Assembly: GCF_030398385.1 (NCBI RefSeq)
Contig: NZ_JAOAOQ010000013.1
Location: 51,300 to 115,299, forward strand
DNA length: 64,000 nucleotides
Origin: Aquibium sp. ELW1220
Lineage (GTDB): Bacteria; Pseudomonadota; Alphaproteobacteria; Rhizobiales; Rhizobiaceae
Reading direction: 5' to 3'
A program made the translations under genes and the position numbers. The notes beneath the pieces were generated by a model, which was given only the letters and a program-made list of their open reading frames with translations, did no database searches and was not told the origin of the DNA. Shown here one piece after another: positions 9,116-17,227 of this stretch (position 1 is the first letter of the stretch; each line of letters starts with the position of its first letter).

Positions 9116-10473
9116 TCGGCGGCCTCCAGGAGCATCGCGTTTTCGGACGGGACATCGCCCGGATCGGCGCCCTGGGCGCGCATCTGGCGCTGGATGGCGG
9201 ACACGTCGGCATGGCGCACCTTGACGCCGGCGTTGAGCGCGACGGTGGCGGCGATGCCGGCCGCCTCGCCCATGGCCATGCAGGGCGGTATCTCGCGGCT
9301 CGACTTCTGCGCCTGCGGCGTCGCGGAATAGTGCCGGCCGGCGACGATCAGCTGGTCGACCTCGCGCGGCAGCATGGCGCGGTAGGGGGTGTAGTAGTCG
9401 CGGCCGCGGCACACGGTGTCGGCGAAGTGCCGGCGCTGCATGACGTCGTCCTTGGTGACGACGTATTCGCCTTCCAGCATGCGCGTCTGGCGCACGCCGG
9501 TCTGCGGCGCGAAGTCGACGACATAGGCCTTTTCGAAGCCCGGCATGTTCTCGCGGGCAAAGGCCATCAGGCGCTCCATGCGGGCGCGGCCTTCGATCTC
9601 GACGGCGGTGAGGTCGGCGACCTTCAGCCCGTGCAGCTTGGGCACGTGCGGGCAGTTGAGCCAGACGACGCCCGGCAGCGGCGTCTTCAGCCACCAGAAG
9701 TTCCAGCAGCCGCCGATGATGCGCTTGGCCTCATGGTCGAGCTTCGCGAACTCCTCCGGCCGCTCGAACTGGAAGGCCTCGGCGCGGTCGGTGTCGACGC
9801 CGCCCCAGCGCGAGACGGTAGTGAGGATGAAGGAGCTCTCCTGCGACTTCGCTCCGGCGCTCGCCGCCACGTCGAGATCGCCCGTCGCGTCGATCACCAC
9901 GTCGCCGAGGATGGCCTGGCGGCCTTCCTTGGTCTCGCAGATCACGCCCTTTATGGCGCCGTCCTCGACGATCGCCGAAGAGAACCAGGAATGGGCGCGC
10001 AGCTTGACGCCGGCATCGCCGATGACGGCGTAGGAGGCGCGCTTGAAGGCGTCGGGATCGAAGGCGGCGGCGAAGCAGGCCGGGTGCGGCATGGTCTGGG
10101 TGTGGAAGTCGAACAGGCCCCAGCGCGCCCATTTGCGCCACATGGCCTCCGTCTCGCGCACGCCCGGCCTCAGGTCCTCTTCCGGGGGCGTGACGCAGAG
10201 GCCCCAGGCGCGCATGCGGTCGATCATCTCCATGCAGATGCCGCGCACGGTGACTTCCTCGCCATTGTGCATGTCGTCGAGCACCAGCACCATGCCGCCG
10301 GACGCGAGGCCGCCGAGATAGGGATAGCGCTCGAGCAGGGTGACGCTGGCGCCGTTGCGGGCGGCCGAGACGGCGGCCGAGATGCCGGCCGGTCCGCCGC
10401 CGACGACGACGACGTCGGAGCGGTCGGCCACCTTCGCCTCGCGCGCGGCTTCATGAATGGTCACGGGTCCCAT
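9112..10473 (-). CDS. FAD-dependent oxidoreductase (FAD_oxidored family)
   Basis: The 453-residue flavoprotein has an N-terminal Rossmann dinucleotide motif VVVGGGPAGISAAVSAARNG (about residues 21-40) and the flavin-family segment YPYLGGLASGGMV. A C-terminal FAD contact region is rich in glycine and alanine (MAMGEAAGIAATVALNAG). It belongs to the PF12831-type FAD-dependent oxidoreductases, many of unknown substrate. GGAGGAACATC precedes the ATG. The gene lies 39 bp after the ABC permease gene and is coupled to the CoA-transferase homologue. It probably oxidises or reduces the imported substrate, with the nearby ferredoxin a possible partner (inference). Confidence 0.88.
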   Translation of the reverse strand: MGPVTIHEAAREAKVADRSDVVVVGGGPAGISAAVSAARNGASVTLLERYPYLGGLASGGMVLVLDDMHNGEEVTVRGICMEMIDRMRAWGLCVTPPEEDLRPGVRETEAMWRKWARWGLFDFHTQTMPHPACFAAAFDPDAFKRASYAVIGDAGVKLRAHSWFSSAIVEDGAIKGVICETKEGRQAILGDVVIDATGDLDVAASAGAKSQESSFILTTVSRWGGVDTDRAEAFQFERPEEFAKLDHEAKRIIGGCWNFWWLKTPLPGVVWLNCPHVPKLHGLKVADLTAVEIEGRARMERLMAFARENMPGFEKAYVVDFAPQTGVRQTRMLEGEYVVTKDDVMQRRHFADTVCRGRDYYTPYRAMLPREVDQLIVAGRHYSATPQAQKSSREIPPCMAMGEAAGIAATVALNAGVKVRHADVSAIQRQMRAQGADPGDVPSENAMLLEAAE

Positions 10474-10512
10474 GATGTTCCTCCGTTTTTCTAGTCGGCA
10501 GGCGTTCCGGTC

Positions 10513-11328
10513 TCAGTGGACGTCGGACGTCTTCCACCGGATGAGGCGCGTCTCGGCGATCGAGACGAGGGTGAAGAGCAGCACGGCGAGCAGCGCCGCC
10601 GTGAAGACCGTCGCGTAGAGCAGCGGCGAGCGGAAATTGTAGGTCGCCTCGATGATCAGGGCGCCGAGGCCGTAGTTGGAGCCGATCCATTCCGCCACGA
10701 TGGCCCCGATGACGCAGGTGGTGCTGGCGATCTTCAGCGCGGCGAAGAGGAAGGGCAGGGAGCTCTGGATGCGCACTTTCCAGAAGACTTCGGACTTCGA
10801 GGCGGACAGGACGCGCATCAGGTCGAGCGTGGCGGGCGTTACCGCCTTCAGGCCGCGCACCATGTTGACCAGCGTCGGGAAGAAGCAGATCAGCGCGGCG
10901 ATGATGACCTTGGGCAGGTAGCCGCTGCCGAAGATCAGGACCAGGATCGGCGCCACCGCGATGATCGGGATCGTGTTGATGAAGACGGCGATCGGGTAGA
11001 AGGCCTTCTCGGCCGTCCTCGAATGGACGAACCAGATCGCGAGCAGGATGGCGACGAGGTTGCCGAAGATGAAGCCGAGCACGGACTCGAAGAAGGTCGG
11101 CCAGAAATTGCTCCACAGCGTCCGGCCGTCGTCGCGGAAGGAGGCGAGCACGTCGAGCGGGCCCGGCGCCATGTAGGTGGGCACCGAGAAGGCCCAGACG
11201 ATGAACTGCCAGCCGGCGACGAGCCCGACGACGGCGAGCGTTGCCGGCATCTTGTCGCGAAACCGGTCGGCGAAGCCGAAGGCAGCCGTCTGGGTCAGGG
11301 CAGGGGAGCGATGTGCGACGTCGGCCAT
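10513..11328 (-). CDS. ABC transporter permease (SsuC/TauC-like)
   Basis: The 271-residue inner-membrane protein has about six hydrophobic helices and the binding-protein-dependent permease (BPD_transp_1) coupling region, with the EAA-like loop near LKAVTPATLDLMRVLSASKSE. It is the membrane channel of the SsuC/TauC/ThiX class. I start at the ATG at 11328, which overlaps the ATPase stop by one base and has GGAGGA six bases upstream. The in-frame ATG at 11334 abuts that ribosome site and is less likely. It works with the ATPase and binding-protein genes immediately upstream. Confidence 0.92.
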   Translation of the reverse strand: MADVAHRSPALTQTAAFGFADRFRDKMPATLAVVGLVAGWQFIVWAFSVPTYMAPGPLDVLASFRDDGRTLWSNFWPTFFESVLGFIFGNLVAILLAIWFVHSRTAEKAFYPIAVFINTIPIIAVAPILVLIFGSGYLPKVIIAALICFFPTLVNMVRGLKAVTPATLDLMRVLSASKSEVFWKVRIQSSLPFLFAALKIASTTCVIGAIVAEWIGSNYGLGALIIEATYNFRSPLLYATVFTAALLAVLLFTLVSIAETRLIRWKTSDVH

Positions 11329-12143
11329 CAGCATTCCTCCAGAAGGCGGCGCAGATGCGCCGTGATCTGCACGAATTCGAGCGTGTCGCGCATGGCGAGG
11401 CGCCGCTCGGCGGGCAGGTCGACCGTCACGAACTCCTTCACCCGGCCGGGATGGGAGGCGAGCACGAGCACGTGCTGGCCGAGGAACGCGGCCTCGGGAA
11501 TGGAGTGGGTGACGAACATGATCGTCGTGCCCGTCTCGCGCCAGATGCGCAGCAGCTCCTCGTTGAGCTTGTCGCGCGTGATCTCGTCGAGCGCGCCGAA
11601 AGGCTCGTCCATGAGCAGGATCTTCGGCCGCGAGACGAGTGCCCGGGCGATCGCCACGCGCTGGCGCATGCCGCCCGAGAGCTCGGAGGGAAGCGCCTTC
11701 TCGCGGCCCTTGAGGCCGACGAGTTCCAGCAGTTCGGCGGGTTCGGCGTGCGCCGAGCCGCCGCCGCCGACTTCGAGCGGCAGCCGGACGTTGTCGATGG
11801 CGCTGCGCCAGGGGAGCAGCGTCGCGTCCTGGAAGACGAAGGAGAAGTTGCGTTCGCGCCGCGCCTGCTCCGGCGAGCGTCCGAGCACCGTGATCTCGCC
11901 CGCGCTGAGCGGCACGAGATCGGCGATGGCCCGCAGCAGCGTCGACTTCCCGCAGCCCGAGGGTCCAAGCATGGTGACGAGGGACCCGACGGGGATGTCG
12001 ACCGACACCCCCGACAGCGCCGTCACGGCGCTGTCCCTTTCGCCGAACACGACGTCGACGTTGCGGACCGCAACGGCGACGTTCGCCTTGTCCCCGGCGG
12101 CCGCGGGCATGGCGGCCGGCCGGGCCAGCGCGCTCGCGCCCAT
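11328..12143 (-). CDS. ABC transporter ATP-binding protein (SsuB/TauB-like)
   Basis: The 271-residue ATPase has Walker A GPSGCGKST near residues 60-68, signature LSGGMRQR near 154-161, Walker B ILLMDEP near 174-180 and the switch histidine in FVTHS. This is the nitrate/sulfonate/taurine/hydroxymethylpyrimidine branch of ABC ATPases. An N-terminal extension of about 20 residues (GASALARPAAMPAAAG) is probably unstructured, and the real start may be the internal ATG. The gene begins 4 bp after the binding-protein gene and is joined to the permease gene. Confidence 0.92.
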   Translation of the reverse strand: MGASALARPAAMPAAAGDKANVAVAVRNVDVVFGERDSAVTALSGVSVDIPVGSLVTMLGPSGCGKSTLLRAIADLVPLSAGEITVLGRSPEQARRERNFSFVFQDATLLPWRSAIDNVRLPLEVGGGGSAHAEPAELLELVGLKGREKALPSELSGGMRQRVAIARALVSRPKILLMDEPFGALDEITRDKLNEELLRIWRETGTTIMFVTHSIPEAAFLGQHVLVLASHPGRVKEFVTVDLPAERRLAMRDTLEFVQITAHLRRLLEEC

Positions 12144-12147
12144 GACC

Positions 12148-13182
12148 TCAGCCGACCTTCTTGCGGATGTCGGCTGTCGCCTCGAGGATCGACAGCGTCA
12201 TGATGTCGTCGACCGTCGGCACCGTGCCCTTGAACTGGCCGAGATCGGCGTAGGTCTTGAGCTGGGCCTCCCAGTTCGGCCGGTTCATCGCGCCCCAGCC
12301 TTCGGACTTGGTGGTTTCGCCGAAGCTGAATTCGAGCACCGGCTTGACGGCCTCGAGCTCGCTTGCCTTGTCGAGGTTTGGATAGGTCTCGACCAGGATC
12401 TCGACGGCCTCTTCCGGGTTGTCCTTTGCGTAGCCCCAGCCCATGGCGGAACCGGAGATGAACTTGGCCAGCACGTCCGGCGTCTCGGCGATGGCCTTGT
12501 CGGTGGCGAAGTAGACGTTGGCGTAGAGCTGGATGCCGGTGTCCCAGAGCATCATGTCGACGCGGTCGTCGCCCAGGATTTTCAGCGCGTTGGTGTTGGT
12601 GAGCCAGCCGGTCGCGGCCTGGGCCTGGCCGGTGAGAAGCTGGTTCATGTCGGCGCCCATGTTGACCAGCGTCACCTGGTCCTCGGCGATGCCATTCTTG
12701 GCCAAGAGCGCGCGCGCCAGGATGAAGGCGGTGGGCTGGGTGGCGATGGTCTTGCCGATCATGTCCTTCGGCTCGCGGATCGGATCCTTGGCGAGCGAGA
12801 AATAGGTGAAGGGGTGCTTCTGGTAGCCGCCGGCGATCGCCTTGATCGGGATGCCGGCCGAGCGGGCGAGCATGACGGAGGGGCTGGACGAGGTCTGGCC
12901 GACCATCGCCTGGCCGGAGGCGACGCTCGCGACGCCGTCGATGTTGGGGCCGCCCGGCGTGATCATGAGTTCGACGCCCTGCTCGGCGTAGAAGCCCTTC
13001 TTCATGGCGACGACTTCGCCGAGGATGCCGTTGGAGGCGAGCCAGCCGAGCTGCATGTTGACCTTGGCCGGCGACTGCGCGGAGGCCCGGGTGACATTGA
13101 GCAGGCTGTGGGTGGCGACAAGGCCGCCGACCGTGGCGGCAGTCTGGAGGAATTGACGGCGCGTGCTGCGGAATTCAGGCAT
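12148..13182 (-). CDS. ABC transporter substrate-binding protein (NMT1/THI5-like), Tat-exported
   Basis: The 344-residue periplasmic binding protein begins with a twin-arginine signal (TRRQFLQTAATVGGL, cleavage after ASAQ near residue 32). It continues with the NMT1/THI5 fold (VNMQLGWLASNGILGEVVAMKKG). Family members bind pyrimidines, sulfonates, aromatic acids and related small molecules. I start at the ATG at 13182, which has GGGAGAT upstream; the longer frame lacks both signal and family similarity. It is the first gene of the eight-gene operon and defines what the pathway imports. The ligand is unknown. Confidence 0.9.
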   Translation of the reverse strand: MPEFRSTRRQFLQTAATVGGLVATHSLLNVTRASAQSPAKVNMQLGWLASNGILGEVVAMKKGFYAEQGVELMITPGGPNIDGVASVASGQAMVGQTSSSPSVMLARSAGIPIKAIAGGYQKHPFTYFSLAKDPIREPKDMIGKTIATQPTAFILARALLAKNGIAEDQVTLVNMGADMNQLLTGQAQAATGWLTNTNALKILGDDRVDMMLWDTGIQLYANVYFATDKAIAETPDVLAKFISGSAMGWGYAKDNPEEAVEILVETYPNLDKASELEAVKPVLEFSFGETTKSEGWGAMNRPNWEAQLKTYADLGQFKGTVPTVDDIMTLSILEATADIRKKVG

Positions 13183-13293
13183 GGACGATCTCCCGTTGGT
13201 GGACCCTGGCGCGTTCCCGTACGCCGGCTGAGCTCTCAGGTCGGGGAGGATGATGCGGCCGGCGGACGTTCGAATAAAGTAGAATGATTCGGA

Positions 13294-13322
13294 CCGCCCG
13301 TTGCCGATTCGGCAACGGGCGG
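13294..13322. promoter_or_regulatory. 29-bp palindrome containing CGTTGCC-N5-GGCAACG
   Basis: This is a perfect palindrome of 14-bp arms around one central base, about 110 bp upstream of the substrate-binding protein start. Its core CGTTGCC-N5-GGCAACG is the same as at 4395-4413 and contains the T-N11-A spacing typical of LysR-type sites. It lies just upstream (with respect to the operon) of an AT-rich stretch suitable for a promoter. I read it as the operator of the eight-gene operon, probably bound by the LysR protein encoded within it. Confidence 0.55.
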
Positions 13323-13366
13323 TGGCCCCCCGCAGCACGACGGTGAGAGGAGGCGGGCGGCGCGGC

Positions 13367-13418
13367 GGCCGGAGCACTTCGTGCCGGGTGCGCAGCGCCG
13401 GCACGAAGTGCTCCGGCC
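13367..13418. repeat. 52-nt hairpin with perfect 21-bp arms
   Basis: The sequence at 13367-13387 is exactly the reverse complement of 13398-13418, separated by a 10-base loop. The arms begin GGCCGGAGCACTTCG. No T-run follows on either strand, so it is not a standard intrinsic terminator. It lies upstream of the operator region of the catabolic operon and downstream of the LysR gene at 14071. It may be a stable RNA hairpin, a recombination relic or the terminal repeat of a small mobile element. Confidence 0.6.
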
Positions 13419-14070
13419 GGGCGAAGCCGCGCGCGGGCATAGACGCATCCGCCACCCGGGCGTCTCTCAGGACCGGCAGCGGGCGCCCGCAGCCTTGCCC
13501 GTGCCGGACGCTGTCGCAGCACCCGCGCCGGCACGCGAAGACTCCATGGTCAGCCGTTCGGCTCGGTCGGCCGCAGACGATGCCATGACGGAGGCAGGCG
13601 CACCGGACGGCAGTCAGGCGGCGAAGGATCGCGCCACCTCCTTTCCCCGGGCCAGGGCCCGGGCCCGGGGAGCTGCAGCAGGAGAGGCTGGACGGCCGCA
13701 CGGCTGGCGAGACCGGCAGACGAGCAGCGCCAGGATCTGGTCCAGCATGCCGCCGGTCGGTCTGTCGCCTCGTCCGTTTCCTCCGGACGCGGTATGGGAG
13801 AGGCGCGCGCGGGGTCGTGGGCAGGTATCTGGGTGGGCGGAACGATTTGCCGCGATGCCGATCCTGTTTCCTTCGCAGTAGGGGCGAGGGGCATGGGAAG
13901 CATGACGGACGTGAGGACGACCGTCGATGAAGCTGTCACCGTGGCGCACTTGCCGCTCCGCGCTGAGCGGCCGCACTCGCCCTCCGGCATGATCGGTGGA
14001 ACCGGTGGCGCGGCCACTTGGCTGGACATCCAGATGAACCGCGGCGCCGAGCGTGCTGACGCTGCACCGA

Positions 14071-14964
14071 TTACTGCATTGCGGCCTTCAGACGCGGGGC
14101 CGCGAAATCGAGAAAGGCCCGAAGTTTCAGCGGTAGCAGTCCCTGGACGGGATAGACGAGGCTGACGGGCACCGGGTCTGGCGCGTGATCGTCAAGGACA
14201 GTCACCAGCCGTCCGGCACTCACTGCGTCCGCGACCTGATAGGACAGCACGCGGGTCAGGCCCACTCCGGCGATGGCCGCGTCGACTGCAGCTTCGGCGG
14301 TATTGACGGTCAGACGCGAGCGGAGCGGTGCGACCTGCTCCCCTGCTCCTCTCCCGAAGGTCCAGGCTCCGGCCGGGGCGAGCGCGGAGAAGGTCACGAT
14401 GTCATGCTCCGCGAGCTGCGCCGGATTCTCCGGACGGCCGCGCCGCTTCAGGTACTCGGGACTTGCGCAGACCACACGGCGGATGGTTCCGACCTTCATC
14501 GCCACATCGCTGCTGTCCGGCAGCGTCGCGATGCGCACGGCCAGATCGACGTGATCTTCCACAAGGTGCAGTAGCCTGTCTGCGAGGACCAGTCTCACAT
14601 CCGTTTCCGGATAGGCACGAAGGAAGTCCGCGACAACCGGGACCATGTGCAGGCGCCCGAACACGATCGGCGCAGTAATCACCATTTCCCCCTTCACGAC
14701 CTCGTATTCGCCCGCCGCCGCGCGCTCGGCCTCGGCAAGATCTTCCAATATGCGCCGGGTCGCGACCACATAGGCCTTCCCGACCTCGGTCAGACCGATG
14801 CTGCGCGTTGACCGGACAAGCAGACGCGCCCCGAGATGCGCCTCGAGATCGGAGACCTTGCGGCTGACGGTGGACAGGGGAATGCCGAGCCGCCGACCGG
14901 CACCCGACAGGCTTCCGGCCTCGACAACTGCTTGCAGGACGGTCATCGCGTCGAGCCGGTCCAT
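14071..14964 (-). CDS. LysR-family transcriptional regulator
   Basis: The 297-residue protein shows the LysR helix-turn-helix (GSLSGAGRRLGIPLSTVSRK, residues 18-37) and the LysR substrate-binding domain. It is of the DsdC/CrgA-like group common in proteobacteria. It is divergent from the AhpD-DUF1348-PPOX genes. The intergenic region at 14965-15081 should hold both promoters, and an 8-bp inverted repeat (GGCCAGTC / GACTGGCC, 15023-15061) there is a possible operator. The regulator very likely controls the divergent genes. The signal is unknown. Confidence 0.92.
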   Translation of the reverse strand: MDRLDAMTVLQAVVEAGSLSGAGRRLGIPLSTVSRKVSDLEAHLGARLLVRSTRSIGLTEVGKAYVVATRRILEDLAEAERAAAGEYEVVKGEMVITAPIVFGRLHMVPVVADFLRAYPETDVRLVLADRLLHLVEDHVDLAVRIATLPDSSDVAMKVGTIRRVVCASPEYLKRRGRPENPAQLAEHDIVTFSALAPAGAWTFGRGAGEQVAPLRSRLTVNTAEAAVDAAIAGVGLTRVLSYQVADAVSAGRLVTVLDDHAPDPVPVSLVYPVQGLLPLKLRAFLDFAAPRLKAAMQ

Positions 14965-15022
14965 CAGAGGCTTCCGGGAAATGGGACGGTGGTCACCGAA
15001 TTTATTGGATTATCCCGCCTCT

Positions 15023-15061
15023 GGCCAGTCTCTACTTAAGGGACGACCAGAGTGACTGGCC
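15023..15061. promoter_or_regulatory. Inverted repeat in LysR/AhpD-like divergent promoter region
   Basis: GGCCAGTC and GACTGGCC form perfect 8-bp arms 23 bases apart, 20 bases before the chosen start of the AhpD-like gene. Position suggests an operator or a leader hairpin. Nothing more can be said. Confidence 0.3.
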
Positions 15062-15081
15062 TTTTCCACAGGAGACCTTCG

Positions 15082-15630
15082 ATGACCCGCCTCGCCATCC
15101 CTGCCACGACAGCCGATGCCCCCGCCGCCAGCCAGCCGCTGCTGCTGGAAGTGGAAAAGCAACTGGGCATGGTGCCGAACCTATTTCGCCTGATTGCAAA
15201 CAGCCCTGCCGCGCTGGAAGGCTACCTTGCCCTCTCGGGCGCGCTCGCGAAGGGCAGCCTGCCTGCCCCCACCCGCGAGCGTATCGCGCTGGCCGTCGCC
15301 GAGCTGAACGGCTGTGGCTACTGCCTGGCCGCGCACAGTTACATCGGCGTGAACATGGCCAAGCTCGATGCGGAAGAGATCGCCGCCAACCGTCGCGGCC
15401 ACTCGACGGACCCCAAGGCCGATGCCGCGGTGCGCTTCGCCGCAAGCGTCGTCAAGGCGCGGGGTCACGTGGGCGATGACGAGGTGAAGGCGGTCAAGCT
15501 TGCCGGCTATTCCGATGCGCAGGTGGTCGAGATCGTGCTGCATGTCGCGGTGAACACGCTGACCAACTACGCCAACGAAGTGGCGCAGACGGCTGTCGAC
15601 TTCCCTGCCGCCGAGGCGCTCGTAGCCTGA
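15082..15630 (+). CDS. Carboxymuconolactone decarboxylase/AhpD-like peroxidase-related protein
   Basis: The 182-residue protein has the AhpD core with the redox motif CGYCLAAH (CxxCxxxH) near residues 74-81, preceded by the conserved helix RERIALAVAELN. Relatives act as thiol-dependent alkyl hydroperoxide reductases or are of unknown substrate. The ATG at 15082 is preceded by AGGAGACC; the in-frame start ten codons earlier lacks a ribosome site. It is first in a three-gene cluster divergent from a LysR gene and probably serves oxidative or electrophile stress defence (inference). Confidence 0.9.
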   Translation: MTRLAIPATTADAPAASQPLLLEVEKQLGMVPNLFRLIANSPAALEGYLALSGALAKGSLPAPTRERIALAVAELNGCGYCLAAHSYIGVNMAKLDAEEIAANRRGHSTDPKADAAVRFAASVVKARGHVGDDEVKAVKLAGYSDAQVVEIVLHVAVNTLTNYANEVAQTAVDFPAAEALVA

Positions 15631-15637
15631 GCCCGGC

Positions 15638-15660
15638 GGGGCCGCCGCCAAGGCGGCCCC
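15638..15660 (+). terminator. GC-rich hairpin between AhpD-like and DUF1348 genes
   Basis: GGGGCCGCC and GGCGGCCCC form perfect 9-bp arms around GCCAA, 7 bases after the AhpD-like stop codon. No T-run follows, so it may attenuate or stabilise the transcript without fully terminating it. Confidence 0.4.
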
Positions 15661-15678
15661 CTCAACCACGGAGCCGTC

Positions 15679-16146
15679 ATGATGACCCGTCCGCCGCTTC
15701 CCCCATTCACCGCCGAGACCGCCGCGCAAAAGGCGCGCCTGGCCGAGGATGCCTGGAACAGCCGCGATCCCGCGCGCGTGGCGCTTGCCTATACGCCGGA
15801 CAGCGGCTGGCGGAACCGGTCCACGTTTCTGTCAGGTCGCGCCGGGATCGAGGCGTTCCTCACCGCAAAGTGGGAACGCGAACTTGACTATCGCCTGATG
15901 AAGGAGGTCTGGACCTTTGCCGGAAACAGGATTGCGGTGCGCTTCGCCTACGAATGGCACGATGCCGACGGGGCGTGGTTTCGCAGCTATGGCAACGAGA
16001 ACTGGGAATTCGACGCCGAAGGCCTGATGCAGCGGCGCATCGCGAGCATCAACGATCTGCCGATCGCGGACGCGGACCGCAAGTTTCACTGGCCGTTGGG
16101 ACGCCGTCCCGACGACCATCCCGGCCTCGGCGACCTTGGACTCTAG
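15679..16146 (+). CDS. DUF1348 family (NTF2-like fold) protein
   Basis: The 155-residue protein matches the DUF1348 group of SnoaL/NTF2-like proteins: [20 protein letters not shown] at 20-39, [14 protein letters not shown], and the C-terminal [20 protein letters not shown] followed by [11 protein letters not shown]. These small cone-shaped barrels often bind or isomerise small molecules, but no function is established for this group. Two ATGs in tandem start the frame at 15679 and 15682. The gene ends just before the PPOX-like gene, so the two are probably co-transcribed. Confidence 0.88.
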   Translation: MMTRPPLPPFTAETAAQKARLAEDAWNSRDPARVALAYTPDSGWRNRSTFLSGRAGIEAFLTAKWERELDYRLMKEVWTFAGNRIAVRFAYEWHDADGAWFRSYGNENWEFDAEGLMQRRIASINDLPIADADRKFHWPLGRRPDDHPGLGDLGL

Positions 16147-16156
16147 GACGGATCTT

Positions 16157-16789
16157 GTGGAAGCAACCTACTCAAGCGATGTTGCCTTCACGCCTACCGT
16201 GAAGGCTGTCCAGGCCCGCAAGGGCTCGCGCCGCGCCTATGCAAGCCAGGAGCGGTCGGGCGGCTGGCGAACGGAGATCACGCCCGATCTCAAGGCGTTC
16301 ATCGAGGCGCAGACCAGCATCTTTCTGGCGACCGCAAACGCCGATGGGCAACCCTACATCCAGCATCGCGGGGGAGCTGCGGGGTTCCTGAAGGTCATCG
16401 AAGCGCACACGATTGGCTTTGTCGACTATGCCGGCAACCGGCAGTTCATCACCTCGGGCAATCTTGCGGACAACCCGAAGGCGTATCTGTTCCTGATCGA
16501 CTACGCAGAGCGTCGCCGGATCAAGATCTGGGGAACGGCGAGGGTCGTCGAGGGCGATGAGGCGCTGGTCGCGGACCTCATGCCGAGGGACTACAAGGCG
16601 CGCGCCGAACAGGTGATCATGTTCACCGTCTCTGCCTGGGATGCGAATTGTCCCCAGCACATCCCACAGAGGTTCGAGGCTGCGGATGTGGCGGCGGCCC
16701 TCTCAGCGCGCGATGCGCGGATCGCCGCGCTTGAAGCCGAGGTCTCTCAACTTAGTGCGGCACACCGCGCTCGGTGCCGGAGCACATGA
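16157..16789 (+). CDS. Pyridoxamine 5'-phosphate oxidase-family flavoprotein
   Basis: The product of about 210 residues carries the split-barrel PNPOx-like fold. ATANADGQPYIQHRGGAAGF, VDYAGNRQFITSGNL and RIKIWGTARVVE are the flavin-binding and dimer segments. It is probably an FMN or F420-type oxidoreductase; true pyridoxamine phosphate oxidation is not implied. I prefer the GTG at 16157, which follows AGGACGGA at suitable distance, over the in-frame TTG at 16136 that would overlap the upstream gene. The C-terminal tail is coiled-coil-like (IAALEAEVSQLS). Confidence 0.85.
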   Translation: MEATYSSDVAFTPTVKAVQARKGSRRAYASQERSGGWRTEITPDLKAFIEAQTSIFLATANADGQPYIQHRGGAAGFLKVIEAHTIGFVDYAGNRQFITSGNLADNPKAYLFLIDYAERRRIKIWGTARVVEGDEALVADLMPRDYKARAEQVIMFTVSAWDANCPQHIPQRFEAADVAAALSARDARIAALEAEVSQLSAAHRARCRST

Positions 16790-17227
16790 CGTAGGGGCTG
16801 CGCCATTCGACCGCAAGATCGTGCATCTGTACCGCCTGGGCCCGTGAAAACAACCAGTCAAGCCTGGAGAAGGCTGGTTGCCAGGCCGGCCCCCACTGCC
16901 AGGTGTGACCTCGGCGCTTTGTTCCCCGTCGCCGACATGGATGGCTCCATCCGGCTCAGGATCGCTCCGCGTCATCCGGTAGTCCGCCGCAGCGCCTTCG
17001 CTCCCTCCCACGGCGCGGACGACCTCGTCGGGCGTGGTGGGGACGACTGGCATCCCTCTCGGATGTACGGGCGGCACATCGGCGTTCGGCGTGGTGGTGA
17101 GGAAGCCGGACAGATGGAAACGCCCGGCCCGTCCTTCACCCTCCCGACGCCGGGCCAACGCGTCCAGGTCCAGTCGAATAAGAACTGCGGCCGTCTGTCG
17201 TGCAGCCGGCGTGCCGGTACGGATGTC
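16790..17227. other. Intergenic, nothing recognised
   Basis: About 440 bases lie between the convergent PPOX-like and Gfo/Idh/MocA genes. All frames give low-complexity, Arg/Pro/Gly-rich translations with no family likeness. A weak inverted repeat (CAACCAG / CTGGTTG, about 16851-16877) may be a terminator remnant. Confidence 0.4.

Larger units (their letters stand above)
13183..14070. other. 888-bp stretch without a convincing gene
   Basis: No frame here gives a protein I recognise. The open frames (for example 13381-13881 plus, 13550-14029 minus and 13899-14165 plus) are rich in Arg, Pro and Ala and look like chance frames. The stretch holds an AT-rich segment at 13269-13290 likely to contain the operon promoter, the dyad at 13294-13322, a strong 52-nt hairpin at 13367-13418, and a run of GC palindromes near 13645-13672. 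A degraded gene cannot be excluded. Confidence 0.5.

Noticed and set aside
10516-13287. 923-codon open frame on the plus strand
   Set aside because: It is antisense to the three ABC importer genes, with no family-like segments; the minus-strand genes have clear motifs and ribosome sites.
13641-13680. CCCGGG-rich palindromic run as a regulatory site
   Set aside because: Short overlapping GC palindromes arise often at this base composition; no defined arms or conserved core could be distinguished.
13550-14029. Open frames in the 13.2-14.1 kb gap as possible genes
   Set aside because: Translations on both strands are Pro/Arg/Ala-rich without recognisable domains or good ribosome sites. A decayed gene remains possible but cannot be supported.
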